A stretch of DNA of 64,000 bases from Saccharothrix sp. (lineage in GTDB: Bacteria; Actinomycetota; Actinomycetes; Mycobacteriales; Pseudonocardiaceae): contig NZ_JAPSLK010000005.1 in the NCBI RefSeq assembly GCF_031180885.1, positions 62,001 to 126,000 of the forward strand, given 5' to 3'. A program made the position numbers and the translations under genes. Below the pieces are notes generated by a model that did no database searches, was not told where the DNA came from, and worked only from the letters and a program-made list of their open reading frames with translations. Below, piece by piece: positions 55,552 to 64,000 of the stretch. Positions within the stretch are counted from its first letter, which is position 1. Every line of letters starts with the position of its first letter.

Positions 55552-58038
55552 TCACAACCGCGGGTCGACCGGTTCCGACTCCAGCGCCAGCACCGCGAAC
55601 ACGCACTCGTGGACCCGCCACAGCGGTTCACCGCGCGCCGCCCGCTCCAGCGCCTCCAACCCCAGCGCGTACTCGCGCAACGCCAAGGACCGCTTCGCGC
55701 CCAACCCGCGCTGGCGCAGCCGGTCCAGGTTCGCCGGTTCGGTGTAGTCCGGGCCGTAGATGATCCGCAGGTACTCCCGGCCGCGCACCTTCACGCCCGG
55801 CTGCACCAGGCCGCGCTCACCGACCGTGAGGTTGGCCAGCGGCTTGACGACCATGCCCTCGCCGCCCGCCGCGGTCAGTTCTTCCCACCACCGGACACCG
55901 GCCGCCACGGAATCCTCGTCGCCCGTGTCGACCACCAGGTGCCGGGTGCGGGTGAACAACGGCGAGTCCAAGCGCGCCAACGTCTCCAGGTGCCAGAGGT
56001 GCGAACGGTCGTGGTACGTGCGGCCCTCGGTCGCCAGGAGCTGGAACGGCGCCAGGCGAACGCCGTCCAGACCCGTGGTCGGCCAGCAGTACCGCTCGTA
56101 CGCGTCCCGGTACCCGACGGCGTTGGCCAAACGGGACGTGGTGCGCGCCAACAACTCCGACACGTCCACACCGCGCGCGGCGGTCGCCCGCAACACCTCC
56201 AACGCCGCGCTCAGCGCACCCACGGCCGCCGCGCCGACGGCCGCGTACTGGTCCCGGATCAGGCCGGTGGCCTTGGCGTTCCACGGCATCAGCTCCGCGT
56301 CCAGCAACAGCCAGTCGGTGTCGAACTCCCCCCACAACCCGGCTTCGGTCACCGCCGACCGCACGCGTGCCAGCAGCTCCTCCCCCAGCTCCCCGTCGAA
56401 GAACGGCCGACCCGTGCGCGTGTAGACGGCGCCGGAGTCCTTGCCCACCAGCACGACCGCGCGGGAGCCCATGTGCTTCTCCTCGCAGATCACCTCCCGC
56501 ACGCCCGCCGCGCGGTACTCGGCGAAGGCGTCGCCGGGGTGCTCCAGCACGTCCGGCCGCTTGGACGTGGCGGTCGGCGCCATCGTCGGCGGCAGGTACG
56601 GCAGGCGGTGCGGGTCGACCGCGAACCGGCTCATCACCTCCAGCGCGGACGCGGCCTGCTCCGGCCGCACGGTGACCCGGCCCCGGTACGCGGTCTCGAT
56701 CGTGCGCCGACCAGAGACGTCGCCCAGCGCCAGCACGTCCGGCTCGCGGTCCGGCGCGGCGGCGACCAGCGGGCGCACCGGCTCGTACCAGACCTTGCGC
56801 GCCTCCACGGAGACGACCTCGCGCTCCGGGTAGCGCAACGCGGTCAGCTTGCCGCCGAACACCACACCGGTGTCCAGGCACATGGTGTTGTTGACCCACT
56901 CCACTTCCGGCGTCGGCGTGTGTCCGTAAAGGACGGTCGCGCGCCCGCGGTACTCGGTCGCCCACGGGTAGCGCACCGGCAGCCCGTACTCGTCGGTCTC
57001 GCCGGTCGTGTCGCCGTAGAGCGCGAAACCGCGCACGCGCGCCGAAGCCCGGCCGTGGTAGCGCTCGGGCAGACCGGCGTGCGCGACCACCAGGTCACCG
57101 CCGTCCAGCACGTAGTGCGCCACCAGCCCGTCGCAGAACCGCTCCACCTGCCGGCGGAACTCCTCGGTCTCCGCGGCCAACTGCGCCAGCGACTCCGCCA
57201 GACCGTGCTTGACCTGCACGTTCCGCCCGCGCAGCGCGCGCACCAGCTTCTGCTCGTGGTTGCCGCACACGGCGAACGCGTGCCCCGAGGACACCATGCC
57301 CATCACCAGCCGCAGCACGCCCGGCGTGTCCGGCCCGCGGTCGACGAGGTCGCCGACGAACACCGCCCGCCGCCCGGCCGGCGGCACCGCGTCCACAGGG
57401 CGGCCCTCCGCGTCGCGGACCAGGTCGTAGCCGAGCGCGCCGAGCAGGTCCTCCAGCTCCTGGCGGCAGCCGTGCACGTCGCCGATCACGTCGAACGGCC
57501 CGGTCTCGTGGCGCAGGTCGTTGAGCAGCCGCTCGGGCACGATCGTGGCGTCGTCCACTTCGGACTGGCTGCGCAGCACGTGCACCTTCTTGAAGCCCTC
57601 CTTGCCGAGGAACTTCAAGGACTTGCGCAGCGCGGTGCGGTGCCGGCGCACGACGTGCGGACCGAAGTCGCGGTCCGGCCGGGTCGCGTTGCGCGCCAGG
57701 CACACCTCTTCCGGCAGGTCGAGCACGATCGCCACGGGCAGCACGTCGTGCTCTCGCGCGATCTCCACCAGCAGCGCCCGGTCGGCGCGTTGCACGTTGG
57801 TCGCGTCGATCACCGTGGTGCGCCCGGCCGCGAGCCGCTTGCCCGCCACGTAGTGCAGCACGTCGAACGCGTCACCCGACGCGGACTGGTCGTTCTCGTC
57901 GTCGGCCACCAGGCCGCGGAAGTAGTCGCTGGACAGGACCTGCGTCGGCGCGAAGTGCCTGCGCGCGAACGTCGACTTGCCCGAGCCGGAGGCGCCGACC
58001 AGCACCACCAGGCACAGGTCCGGGATCTTCAGCTCCAT
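55552..58038 (-). CDS. pnkp: Polynucleotide kinase-phosphatase-ligase (bacterial Pnkp)
   Basis: 828 residues. The N-terminal kinase domain has the P-loop GASGSGKS (15-22). The middle metallophosphatase domain has GDVHGC, GDLVDRGP and GNHE. The C-terminal ligase-type nucleotidyltransferase has the nucleophile Lys521 in EEKHMGSR. The enzyme heals 5'-OH and 2',3'-cyclic phosphate ends of cleaved RNA and seals them with Hen1 protection. It is joined to Hen1 by a TGATG overlap on the minus strand. The combination repairs RNA after ribotoxin cleavage. Confidence 0.92.
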   Translation of the reverse strand: MELKIPDLCLVVLVGASGSGKSTFARRHFAPTQVLSSDYFRGLVADDENDQSASGDAFDVLHYVAGKRLAAGRTTVIDATNVQRADRALLVEIAREHDVLPVAIVLDLPEEVCLARNATRPDRDFGPHVVRRHRTALRKSLKFLGKEGFKKVHVLRSQSEVDDATIVPERLLNDLRHETGPFDVIGDVHGCRQELEDLLGALGYDLVRDAEGRPVDAVPPAGRRAVFVGDLVDRGPDTPGVLRLVMGMVSSGHAFAVCGNHEQKLVRALRGRNVQVKHGLAESLAQLAAETEEFRRQVERFCDGLVAHYVLDGGDLVVAHAGLPERYHGRASARVRGFALYGDTTGETDEYGLPVRYPWATEYRGRATVLYGHTPTPEVEWVNNTMCLDTGVVFGGKLTALRYPEREVVSVEARKVWYEPVRPLVAAAPDREPDVLALGDVSGRRTIETAYRGRVTVRPEQAASALEVMSRFAVDPHRLPYLPPTMAPTATSKRPDVLEHPGDAFAEYRAAGVREVICEEKHMGSRAVVLVGKDSGAVYTRTGRPFFDGELGEELLARVRSAVTEAGLWGEFDTDWLLLDAELMPWNAKATGLIRDQYAAVGAAAVGALSAALEVLRATAARGVDVSELLARTTSRLANAVGYRDAYERYCWPTTGLDGVRLAPFQLLATEGRTYHDRSHLWHLETLARLDSPLFTRTRHLVVDTGDEDSVAAGVRWWEELTAAGGEGMVVKPLANLTVGERGLVQPGVKVRGREYLRIIYGPDYTEPANLDRLRQRGLGAKRSLALREYALGLEALERAARGEPLWRVHECVFAVLALESEPVDPRL

Positions 58039-59429
58039 CAGTCCTGCTCTCCAAGGGTGCTGTTGTCATCGAGGACGAAGGCAGCCATCTGCGTCGGCGC
58101 GCCCAGCGCCGGGTCCTCGGGTCCTATCGGCTCGAACGACACCGCGTAGCCGCGCCGCTCGGCGACGCCGTGCGCCCACTCGCGGAACTCCGCGCGGGTC
58201 CACTCGAACCGGTGGTCGCTGTGCCGCAACTGCCCGGTGGGCAGGGTCTCGAACAACGCGTTGTACTCGACGTTCGGCGTGGTCACGAGCACGGTTCGGG
58301 GCCGTGCCACGACGAACACCGAGTGCTCCAGCGCGGGCAGCCGTTCGGGGTCGAGGTGCTCGACGACCTCCATCAGCACCGCCGCGTCGTACCCGGTCAG
58401 CGCGGGGTCGGCGTAGGTCAGCGACGACTGGCGCAGCACGACCCGCTCCCGCTGCCGGTCCGCCATCCGGTTCAGCCGCAGCTTGCGCGCCGCCTCCTGC
58501 AAGGCCCGCGCGGACACGTCGACACCGTGGATCTCGGTGAACTCCGGCACCTGCACCAGCGCGCGCAGCAACGCACCGCCACCGCAGCCGAGGTCCAGCA
58601 CGCGCCGCGCTCCGGCCGCCCGCAACGCCGCCACCACCGCGTCCCGCCGCTGCACGGCCAGCGAGACCTTGGGCTCCGCCTGCGAGATCGTCGGCTCGGC
58701 CAGCGCGTTGTCCAGTTCCTCGGGCTCGACGTCGTCCACGTCGGCCAGGCGCGTCAACGCGGACTGCACCAGCGGCTTCTTGCGCGCCAGGTACCGGGTG
58801 GTGATCAGCTCGCGGTCCGGGTGGGTGGCGAGCCAGCCGTCACCGGCGCGCAGCAGCTTGTCCACTTCGTCCTCGTCGACCCAGTAGTGCTTGCTGCCGT
58901 CCAGGACGGGGAAGAGCACGTAGAGGTGCTTGAGCGCGTCGGACAACTTGTGCGTGCCGGTCAGCGTCACGTCGCCGTAGCGCGAGTCGGTGCCGTCCCC
59001 GAGCGCGATCGGCTCGACCGCGACGTCCCAGCCCAACGGCGCGAACAGCCGTTCCGCCAACGCGTGCGGCAGCACGGGAACGTTGACCCGCAACGGGATC
59101 GGTGTCGCCGCCAGCTCCGCCCGGGACTGGCTGCGGCCGTTCATGGCGGTGCGGAACACGGAGCCCAGCGCGACCGTCAGCAGCGAACCCACCACGTACG
59201 GCCGGTCGTTGACGTACTGGGTCAGGGTGCTGCCGGGACCTCGGACCAGCGCGACGGGGTCGACCTCCAGCAGCAGGGCGACGGTGCACTCCTGCTCGTC
59301 GGCGCGCGGGTAGAAGACGTGCGCGGTCCCCGCCGAGGTCCGGAACTCCTGCGCCCGGTCGGGGTGCTTGTGCAGGAGGTGCCCCAGGTCGGTGGCCGGC
59401 TGGTGGGTCGTGGTCAAGGTCAGCAACAC
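58038..59429 (-). CDS. hen1: RNA 3'-terminal 2'-O-methyltransferase Hen1
   Basis: 463 residues from GTG 59429. The C-terminal half is a Rossmann methyltransferase (VLDLGCGGGALLRAL) with the Hen1 metal motif EVVEHLDPERLPALEHS. The N-terminal ~230 residues are the bacterial Hen1 domain that binds Pnkp. It methylates the 2'-OH at the break before ligation, so the repaired RNA resists recutting. It comes first in the operon and overlaps Pnkp. Confidence 0.92.
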   Translation of the reverse strand: MLLTLTTTHQPATDLGHLLHKHPDRAQEFRTSAGTAHVFYPRADEQECTVALLLEVDPVALVRGPGSTLTQYVNDRPYVVGSLLTVALGSVFRTAMNGRSQSRAELAATPIPLRVNVPVLPHALAERLFAPLGWDVAVEPIALGDGTDSRYGDVTLTGTHKLSDALKHLYVLFPVLDGSKHYWVDEDEVDKLLRAGDGWLATHPDRELITTRYLARKKPLVQSALTRLADVDDVEPEELDNALAEPTISQAEPKVSLAVQRRDAVVAALRAAGARRVLDLGCGGGALLRALVQVPEFTEIHGVDVSARALQEAARKLRLNRMADRQRERVVLRQSSLTYADPALTGYDAAVLMEVVEHLDPERLPALEHSVFVVARPRTVLVTTPNVEYNALFETLPTGQLRHSDHRFEWTRAEFREWAHGVAERRGYAVSFEPIGPEDPALGAPTQMAAFVLDDNSTLGEQD

Positions 59430-59470
59430 GCTGGCAGTCTGACTGATGACCGCCCTCGCGCGCGGCGGAT

Positions 59471-60319
59471 TTATCCGTTCAGCGGCTTGGCGTTGGTCGG
59501 CAGCCGGACCGTGCGCAGGAACTCCGGCAGCAGCCACGGCCGCCGTCCGGAGACGAACAGCTTGCCGGTGAGCGCGGCGCGGGCCCGGCTGATCCGGCCG
59601 AACATCATGAGGTTCAACGTGGCCGGGTCGAAGTTGACGCGCACGTCCGCGGGGCCGTTCTCCGCGCTGACCTGTCCGCGGTGCAGCACGAGCGTGACCG
59701 GCGCGGTGTGGCGGGACCGGAAGGCCACCGCGATGCGGCGTTCGCTCGGCGGTGGGCCTTGGAGCAGCAGCCCGGTGTCGTTGCGGATCATGCCGACCAC
59801 GAACAGGTCGAAGAACGGCGCGGCTTCACGTGCGGGCATCGGCCACGGGGCGCGCACGGCGCGGGCGATGTCCCAGCCGTGGACGAGCAGTTCGTTGACC
59901 AGGTGGGCGAGGACGCCGCCGATGGGCACCCGGGAGTCACCCAGCCACGGGACCGTGCGGTCGTGGTCGGTGCCCTCGGTCAGTTGCAGGATTGTGTCCA
60001 CATCGGACCGAAGCCCTTTGGTTGTCGATTCCGTGTCGCGATTCGTGAAGTGCCGCAACGCCATGGTGTTCAGATCGGCGACAGTGTCCACGGTGACCTT
60101 GAGCACCGCCTCGGCCAACGGCTTGACCGGCACCGGGCCGCCTTGGGGGGCGAGGATCGAGGTGTACATGGTGGCGATGGAGGCCACGTGGGCGGCGGTG
60201 TCGGCCACCGTCCAGTCGGCGGTGGCCTTGGCGTCCGGCGGCGCCCCAACCACCAATTCAGCGAACCGCCGCGCACACCCCGGTAACACCTCACGCACCA
60301 CACCGACCTGGTCCACCAC
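59471..60319 (-). CDS. Maleylpyruvate isomerase/DinB-like domain protein
   Basis: About 282 residues from GTG 60319, chosen for GGAGGG 6-7 nt upstream. The N-terminal helices have TADWTVADTAAHVA and NELLVHGWDIARAVRAPW, the metal-binding His pattern of MDMPI/DinB-fold proteins. The C-terminal beta-rich part (FNADVRVNFDPATLNLMMFG) looks like an SCP-2 fold. Thiol-dependent (mycothiol) chemistry is plausible. Confidence 0.75.
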   Translation of the reverse strand: MVDQVGVVREVLPGCARRFAELVVGAPPDAKATADWTVADTAAHVASIATMYTSILAPQGGPVPVKPLAEAVLKVTVDTVADLNTMALRHFTNRDTESTTKGLRSDVDTILQLTEGTDHDRTVPWLGDSRVPIGGVLAHLVNELLVHGWDIARAVRAPWPMPAREAAPFFDLFVVGMIRNDTGLLLQGPPPSERRIAVAFRSRHTAPVTLVLHRGQVSAENGPADVRVNFDPATLNLMMFGRISRARAALTGKLFVSGRRPWLLPEFLRTVRLPTNAKPLNG

Positions 60320-60346
60320 GACCACCCCCTCCGCCACCGAACGATA

Positions 60347-60567
60347 ACAGTGTGATGGATGGTCGCGCACCCCCCGCGGCTTCGCGGATTCACCCGCACT
60401 CGCCGAGCACGCCGTCCGACTCGCGCAGCAGTCCCGCCAGGCCACCGGGCAAGCCGCCGGCCCAACGCGGTCTCGCACTCGCGGAGGGCGCCCTCACCCG
60501 CCGGCAGCTGGAACCGCAGGTCGCCCGACCAGCCCTGGGCGCGCTCGATCCACAGGGCCGGAGCACG
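60347..60567. other. Gap without a recognisable gene
   Basis: This is 220 bp between two leftward genes. Open frames on both strands are Arg/Pro-rich and lack known motifs; no terminator with a convincing stem is seen. Confidence 0.4.
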
Positions 60568-61329
60568 TCAGGACGTCGCCCGACGGATGTGGGCCAGGGC
60601 TTGGGCGGTGGCGGTCGTGGGTGTGCACTCCAGCCCGAGCCGGCCGGTGTAGCCGAGGTCGCGCAGGACGGACAGCTCGTGGGCCCAGTCGACGGTGCCG
60701 GTCCCGGGTTCGTGCCGGCCAGGGACGTCGGCGATCTGGACGTGCCGGACCCGGTCGACCCGCCCGGCCAGGACCTCCTCCGGCCGTTCGCCCATCACCA
60801 GCGAGTGGTAGTGGTCGTAGAGGAGCGCGACCTGCGGCGAACCGACCTCGTCCACGATGTCCAGGCACTCCGCGGTCGAGTCCAGGAACGTCCCGACGTG
60901 GTCCACCCGCGAGTTCAGGTTCTCCAGCAACAACACCGCCCGGTGCCCCACGAGCACGTCCGCCGCACGCGTCAACGCCGACACCACCGCCCGCCGCTGC
61001 TCCACCCGCGGCACGTCGCGCTCGTTCCCCGCGGTGATCACCAGGTACGGGCACCCGAGCCGGTCGGCGAGCGCGGCGGAGTCCTCCACCGCGGCCAGGA
61101 ACACGTCGTGCGTGGCCGGATCGACCAGCGTGCCCATCGGGTCGACGCACATCGTCTGCAACTCGACCCCGGTCTCCCGCAGGGCCTGTTGCAGCGAGTC
61201 CACGTCCCGCCCCCGCCAACCCCAAACCTCCACGGCCGGCAACCCCAGCTCAGCCGCCGCCCGCACACGTCCGCCGAGGTCGTCCCGTTCCCCGAAGAGC
61301 CACTCCAGGTTGACGGACAGTTCGAACAT
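60568..61329 (-). CDS. Hydroxypyruvate isomerase-like TIM barrel
   Basis: 253 residues from ATG 61329, with GGAGGTGCTG upstream. The start FELSVNLEWLFGERDDLGGR and later LLENLNSR, LLYDHYHS and HVQIADVPGRHEPG carry the metal ligands of the Hyi/xylose-isomerase-like family. It likely interconverts hydroxypyruvate and tartronate semialdehyde or a related sugar acid. Confidence 0.85.
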   Translation of the reverse strand: MFELSVNLEWLFGERDDLGGRVRAAAELGLPAVEVWGWRGRDVDSLQQALRETGVELQTMCVDPMGTLVDPATHDVFLAAVEDSAALADRLGCPYLVITAGNERDVPRVEQRRAVVSALTRAADVLVGHRAVLLLENLNSRVDHVGTFLDSTAECLDIVDEVGSPQVALLYDHYHSLVMGERPEEVLAGRVDRVRHVQIADVPGRHEPGTGTVDWAHELSVLRDLGYTGRLGLECTPTTATAQALAHIRRATS

Positions 61330-61743
61330 CAGCACCTCCGGTGAGCAGGATCGAACACTATCCCACCGAATCACACACAACCCAGCAAGTGGCGACTTCT
61401 CGCCACCCGTCAGGCGCTCGGCAGCCTGGCATCCGCCGCCGCCCACCGCACCGCACTCCCAACCAGGGCACGAAGCCGTTCGCCGGACACCACCACACCC
61501 GGCGTCCCCGTAGTCCAGCGCAGAACGTTCATCGCCGGCACATCACCCAGATACGGGCAGGACATATGCAGGCGTGCCGGGCTCACACCGGCCACCCTCA
61601 GCCAGCGCCCCAACATCCACCACGTCAAACCCCGATACATCCAGCAACTTCCTGCGCCGCTTGGCCGAATCGCGGACAGCACCTGACCGCGAAAGGTGCC
61701 ACAGTGGCTCCGTTCACCCACTCGGACCGAACGGAAGCACCGT
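61330..61743. other. Control gap; one doubtful leftward frame
   Basis: A leftward frame (61410-61677) reads GDVPAMNVLRWTTGTPGVVV near its end. It could be a peptidase relic, but I cannot support it. The right part should hold the promoter of the VOC gene at 61744. Confidence 0.35.
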
Positions 61744-62205
61744 ATGAGCCGCCAGTTCCAGGTCACCTTCGACGCCCACGACCCGCGCGCGCTCTCCACG
61801 TTCTGGCGCGACGCCCTCGGCTACGTCCACCCGGCCCCACCCGGCGTAGACCTCCCCGAAGGCGCCGACCCCCTGGCCGCGTGGGACGACTTCCTGACGC
61901 GGATCGGCGTCCCCGAAGACCAGCGCAACACCCGCTCCGCCATCGAAGACCCGGACGGCCAGGGCCCACGCCTGTTCTTCCAACAGGTCCCGGAGGACAA
62001 GGTCGCCAAGAACCGAGTGCACCTCGACCTCCGCGCCGCCCCCGGCCTGGAGGGTGAAGCCCGCATGGCGGCCTTGGAAGCCGAATGCGAACGCCTGGTC
62101 ACCCTGGGCGCCACCCGCCTCCGCCGCCACGAACCCAACCCCCCGCTGGACGGCGGCTTCATCGTCATGCAAGACCCCGAGGGCAACGAGTTCTGCCTGG
62201 ACTGA
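61744..62205 (+). CDS. VOC (glyoxalase-type) protein
   Basis: 153 residues from ATG 61744. It has two beta-alpha-beta units, starting QVTFDAHDPRALSTFWRDAL, with the end motif DPEGNEFCLD and a His in NRVHLDLR. Such proteins bind a metal and act on small molecules or confer antibiotic resistance by binding. The substrate is unknown. Confidence 0.85.
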   Translation: MSRQFQVTFDAHDPRALSTFWRDALGYVHPAPPGVDLPEGADPLAAWDDFLTRIGVPEDQRNTRSAIEDPDGQGPRLFFQQVPEDKVAKNRVHLDLRAAPGLEGEARMAALEAECERLVTLGATRLRRHEPNPPLDGGFIVMQDPEGNEFCLD

Positions 62206-62313
62206 CGGCGAAAGGACCGCTGACCGGCACAACGACCGGATCAGCGGCCCCTTCGTCAGCTCAGGGACTCGGCGGCGGAAACCCTTGGACCGCAACGGCG
62301 AATGCCTGAGCCG

Positions 62314-62593
62314 TCAGTGGATGACCGGGGAGCCCGTGAGTTGCATGACCGGGAGCCGGCCCTTGCCGTCGTTGTCCACGTCGTACTTCAGCCAGCCATC
62401 CGCCGAGTACTCGTAGTCCGAGTCGTAGCCCGTGTAGACGTCGGTCTTGCAGTACAGGTGCGGGCCACAGGTGGCGTTGAGTTCGTCGCAGCCTCGGAGT
62501 AGGCGCTCGCCGACCGGCACCGGCAAGCACCGCGGCCGTGATGAAAGCCGGTACCGCGAGCAGCGAAAGCAACCTTTTGCGCATGTCGCGCAT
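62314..62593 (-). pseudogene. Small secreted protein, frameshifted
   Basis: The frame from 62593 gives a signal peptide (MRKRLLSLLAVPAFITAAVL). A +1 or -1 shift near 62515 is needed to reach the Cys-rich, Tyr-rich mature part (RGCDELNATCGPHLYC...YTGYDSDYEYSADGWLKYD). Without the shift the signal runs into a Pro/Arg tail. Function unknown. Confidence 0.55.
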
Positions 62594-62670
62594 CTCCCCT
62601 CACGAAGTGCTGCGCGCATGGTCGGGGACCCGACTTGCAGTAGGCTTGCAACAAGGGAGAGGTACCGGAA

Positions 62671-62745
62671 GTGGAGTTCCGGGTCTTGGGGGCCGTCGAG
62701 GCGTGGGCGGACGCGGTTCGGGTGGACCTCGGGCACCGGGCAGCA
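62671..62745 (+). pseudogene. SARP/AfsR-type regulator, first 25 codons
   Basis: GTG 62671 with GGGAGAGG upstream starts MEFRVLGAVEAWADAVRVDL, the winged-helix opening of SARP activators. After GHR the similarity stops and MFS sequence begins in another frame. Confidence 0.75.
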
Positions 62746-63147
62746 TGGAGGTGGCCGGCGCGACTTCGCTCGTGGCCGTGGTCGTGGGCATCACCGTGCC
62801 GGCGTTGGGCACCGGCCCGTTGTTCGCGTTGGGCACGGGTTTGGTCGTGGGGTCGGTCCCGCCGGAACGCGCCGGGTCGGCGGCGTCGATGTCGGAGACC
62901 GGCAACTACTTCGGCGGCTCGCTGGGTTTCGCGCTGCTGGGCGTGGTCGCGGCGGCCGTGTACCGCGGGCGGTCGGATTCCGACTCCCTGGCCGGCGCCA
63001 TCGCCACCGCCCGCGACCTCCCCGCCGCCCAAGCCGCGGACCTGCTGCACAACGCCCGAGCGGCGTTCACCACGGTCGTGCACGTGACCGGCGTCGTGGG
63101 AGCCGTGCTCTTCCTCGCCACGGCCGCCCTTGTGGGTCACGACCCGG
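62745..63147 (+). pseudogene. DHA2-type MFS exporter, 3' fragment
   Basis: The frame from about 62745 reads TSLVAVVVGITVPALGTGPL, then SMSETGNYFGGSLGFALLG and VLFLATAALVGHD, the last helices of a 14-TM exporter. It has no own start and no own stop; the frame runs on without a stop across the next leftward gene. It is joined to the SARP fragment at about 62742. Confidence 0.78.
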
Positions 63148-63149
63148 GG

Positions 63150-63368
63150 TCACTCCGCCGGCATGTGCGCGGTCTTTTCGGGCACCTCAAGGCTGACCTG
63201 CGCCCGCACCCCGGCCGACCCCGCCACCGGCTCGTCCACCACGATCGCCGCCAACCCCGCCACCAGCACCGCGGCGGCGAACGCGAGGGCGGGCCGGCGG
63301 CTCCTGGCGCGCCGGTTCCGAATCCCGGTGAACCCGGTCAACTCCACCGCATCGCCGTAGGTTGCCAT
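63150..63368 (-). CDS. Small single-TM protein
   Basis: 72 residues from ATG 63368, with a very strong ribosome site (GGAGGAGG, 8-9 nt away). A basic N-terminus (RNRRARSRR) leads to one membrane helix (PALAFAAAVLVAGLAAIVV). The remainder is acidic. The ribosome site is the main support for this gene. Function unknown. Confidence 0.6.
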   Translation of the reverse strand: MATYGDAVELTGFTGIRNRRARSRRPALAFAAAVLVAGLAAIVVDEPVAGSAGVRAQVSLEVPEKTAHMPAE

Positions 63369-63493
63369 CACCACTCCACCTCCTCCGTTCTGCCGGAGGA
63401 TTACCCCGTGGAGCCGCCGACGAACGAGGCGCGCTCAAAGTTCACCGTGACGAGTGCTCGAACGCGCGAACCCCGGCCGGGTTCGACCGGCCG

Positions 63494-63510
63494 GAGTCCA
63501 CAGTGGACTC
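63494..63510. terminator. Short palindrome after the protease stop
   Basis: GAGTCCAC (63494-63501) and GTGGACTC (63503-63510) pair perfectly around one base. The loop is too small for a stable hairpin, so an operator is equally possible. Confidence 0.35.
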
Positions 63511-63516
63511 GGAGTC

Positions 63517-64000
63517 CTAGAAGGTCGCTACGTTCAGCAGGGGCTCGTGGGTGCTGTCCGGGTCGGTCGACGTGGTCCAGTCCGACGTGCCCGCGGCCTG
63601 GAGGGCGGACTTCACCGCGGCCGGGGACGCCGTCGGGTGGGTCGCCTTGTAGAGCGCCGCCGCGCCGGCCACGTGCGGGCTGGCCATGGACGTGCCGGAG
63701 ATGGTGTTGTAGCCGCCGTTCAGCCAGGTCGACAGGATGCACACGCCGGGCGCGATCAGGTCGACGTCCGCGCCGTAGTTGGAGAAGTCGGCGAACGTGT
63801 CGTCCACGTCGGTCCGGCAGGTGGACGCGGCACCGCCGCCCGGCTTGCCGTTGAAGTCGGCCAGCGCGGACACCGTGATCACCTCGTCGTACGCGGCGGG
63901 CACGAAGGTCGACGAGTTCGCGGCGCTGTTGCCGGCGGCGACGACGTAGGTCACGCCGGCGGCGACGGAGCGGCAGATCGCCTCGTGCATGGCGTCCTGG
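63517..64000 (-). CDS. Subtilisin-like serine protease (S8), C-terminal part
   Basis: The frame is open to the right edge, so the N-terminal part with the catalytic Asp and His lies beyond the window. Visible are the oxyanion Asn in VVAAGNSAAN and the catalytic Ser in SGTSMASPHVAGAAAL. The C-terminus NVATF is short, without a fibronectin or PKD tail. It is a secreted protease. Confidence 0.9.
   Translation of the reverse strand, partial: QDAMHEAICRSVAAGVTYVVAAGNSAANSSTFVPAAYDEVITVSALADFNGKPGGGAASTCRTDVDDTFADFSNYGADVDLIAPGVCILSTWLNGGYNTISGTSMASPHVAGAAALYKATHPTASPAAVKSALQAAGTSDWTTSTDPDSTHEPLLNVATF

Overview
The window is very GC-rich, with third positions nearly all G or C, frequent GTG starts and many ATGA/GTGA gene overlaps. 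This is an actinomycete chromosome. The gene set (F420-type oxidoreductase, IdeR-like iron box, SARP fragment, Pnkp/Hen1 pair) and the style fit a Pseudonocardiales genus such as Saccharothrix, Lentzea or Actinosynnema, but that placement is an inference. No similarity search was run; all family names come from reading motifs.

Region 1 (1-22024) is the main attraction. After the tail of an MFS gene, a leftward operon (6438 to 1068) encodes a membrane-anchored pseudokinase, a GTPase, a GTPase-associated protein and two small membrane proteins, the last with a MotB/ZorB-like N-terminus. Divergent from it, a rightward run of thirteen tightly packed genes (6642-22024, nearly all joined by stop/start overlaps) encodes an EAD1-CHAT protease, a RING-like zinc protein, an E1-like ThiF enzyme, an EAD1-Ubl-E2 fusion, a JAB/JAMM peptidase, an unknown protein, an FtsH/Cdc48-like AAA+ ATPase, a MoxR AAA+ ATPase, four accessory proteins and a beta-propeller protein with a vWA-like tail. 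It reads as one composite NTP-dependent conflict system: GTPase switch, ubiquitin-like conjugation, caspase-like effector and an FtsH-vWA-MoxR ternary module. The probable physical link between conjugation and effector is a shared EAD1 domain on the CHAT protein and on the E2.

Region 2 (22025-28023) starts with a 700-bp convergent gap holding two large nested inverted repeats. Then comes an iron-regulated siderophore uptake locus (ATPase, two permeases, binding lipoprotein, shared iron box). A radical SAM enzyme overlaps a 69-residue peptide gene ending in Leu-Cys-Gly, probably a maturase/substrate pair possibly tied to the ternary system.

Region 3 (28074-38252) opens with an IS630-type transposase remnant and a frameshifted S66 peptidase. 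A compact biosynthetic cluster follows: ATP-grasp ligase, MaoC dehydratase, ornithine-cyclodeaminase-like enzyme, DmpG and DmpF homologues, CitE-like aldolase, alpha-oxoamine synthase-type PLP enzyme, JmjC-like oxygenase and MFS exporter. The aldolase/dehydratase/PLP-enzyme/ligase combination suggests a ketomethylene pseudopeptide of the ketomemicin type, with an unusual 4-hydroxy-2-oxoacid precursor supply.

Region 4 (38509-64000) mixes working genes with many broken ones. Intact genes include a BlaI-type regulator, a divergent TPR-membrane/AAA+ pair, argG, lexA, two export or oxidation genes, Pnkp and Hen1 RNA repair enzymes, and a hydroxypyruvate isomerase-like gene. Remnants and fusions include MMPL, FAH, DUF2867, an ABM monooxygenase, MarR joined to an oxidoreductase, a PKD fragment, a GNAT, an S8 prodomain and SARP joined to MFS. 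The window ends inside a subtilisin-like protease. I saw no rRNA, tRNA or CRISPR array.
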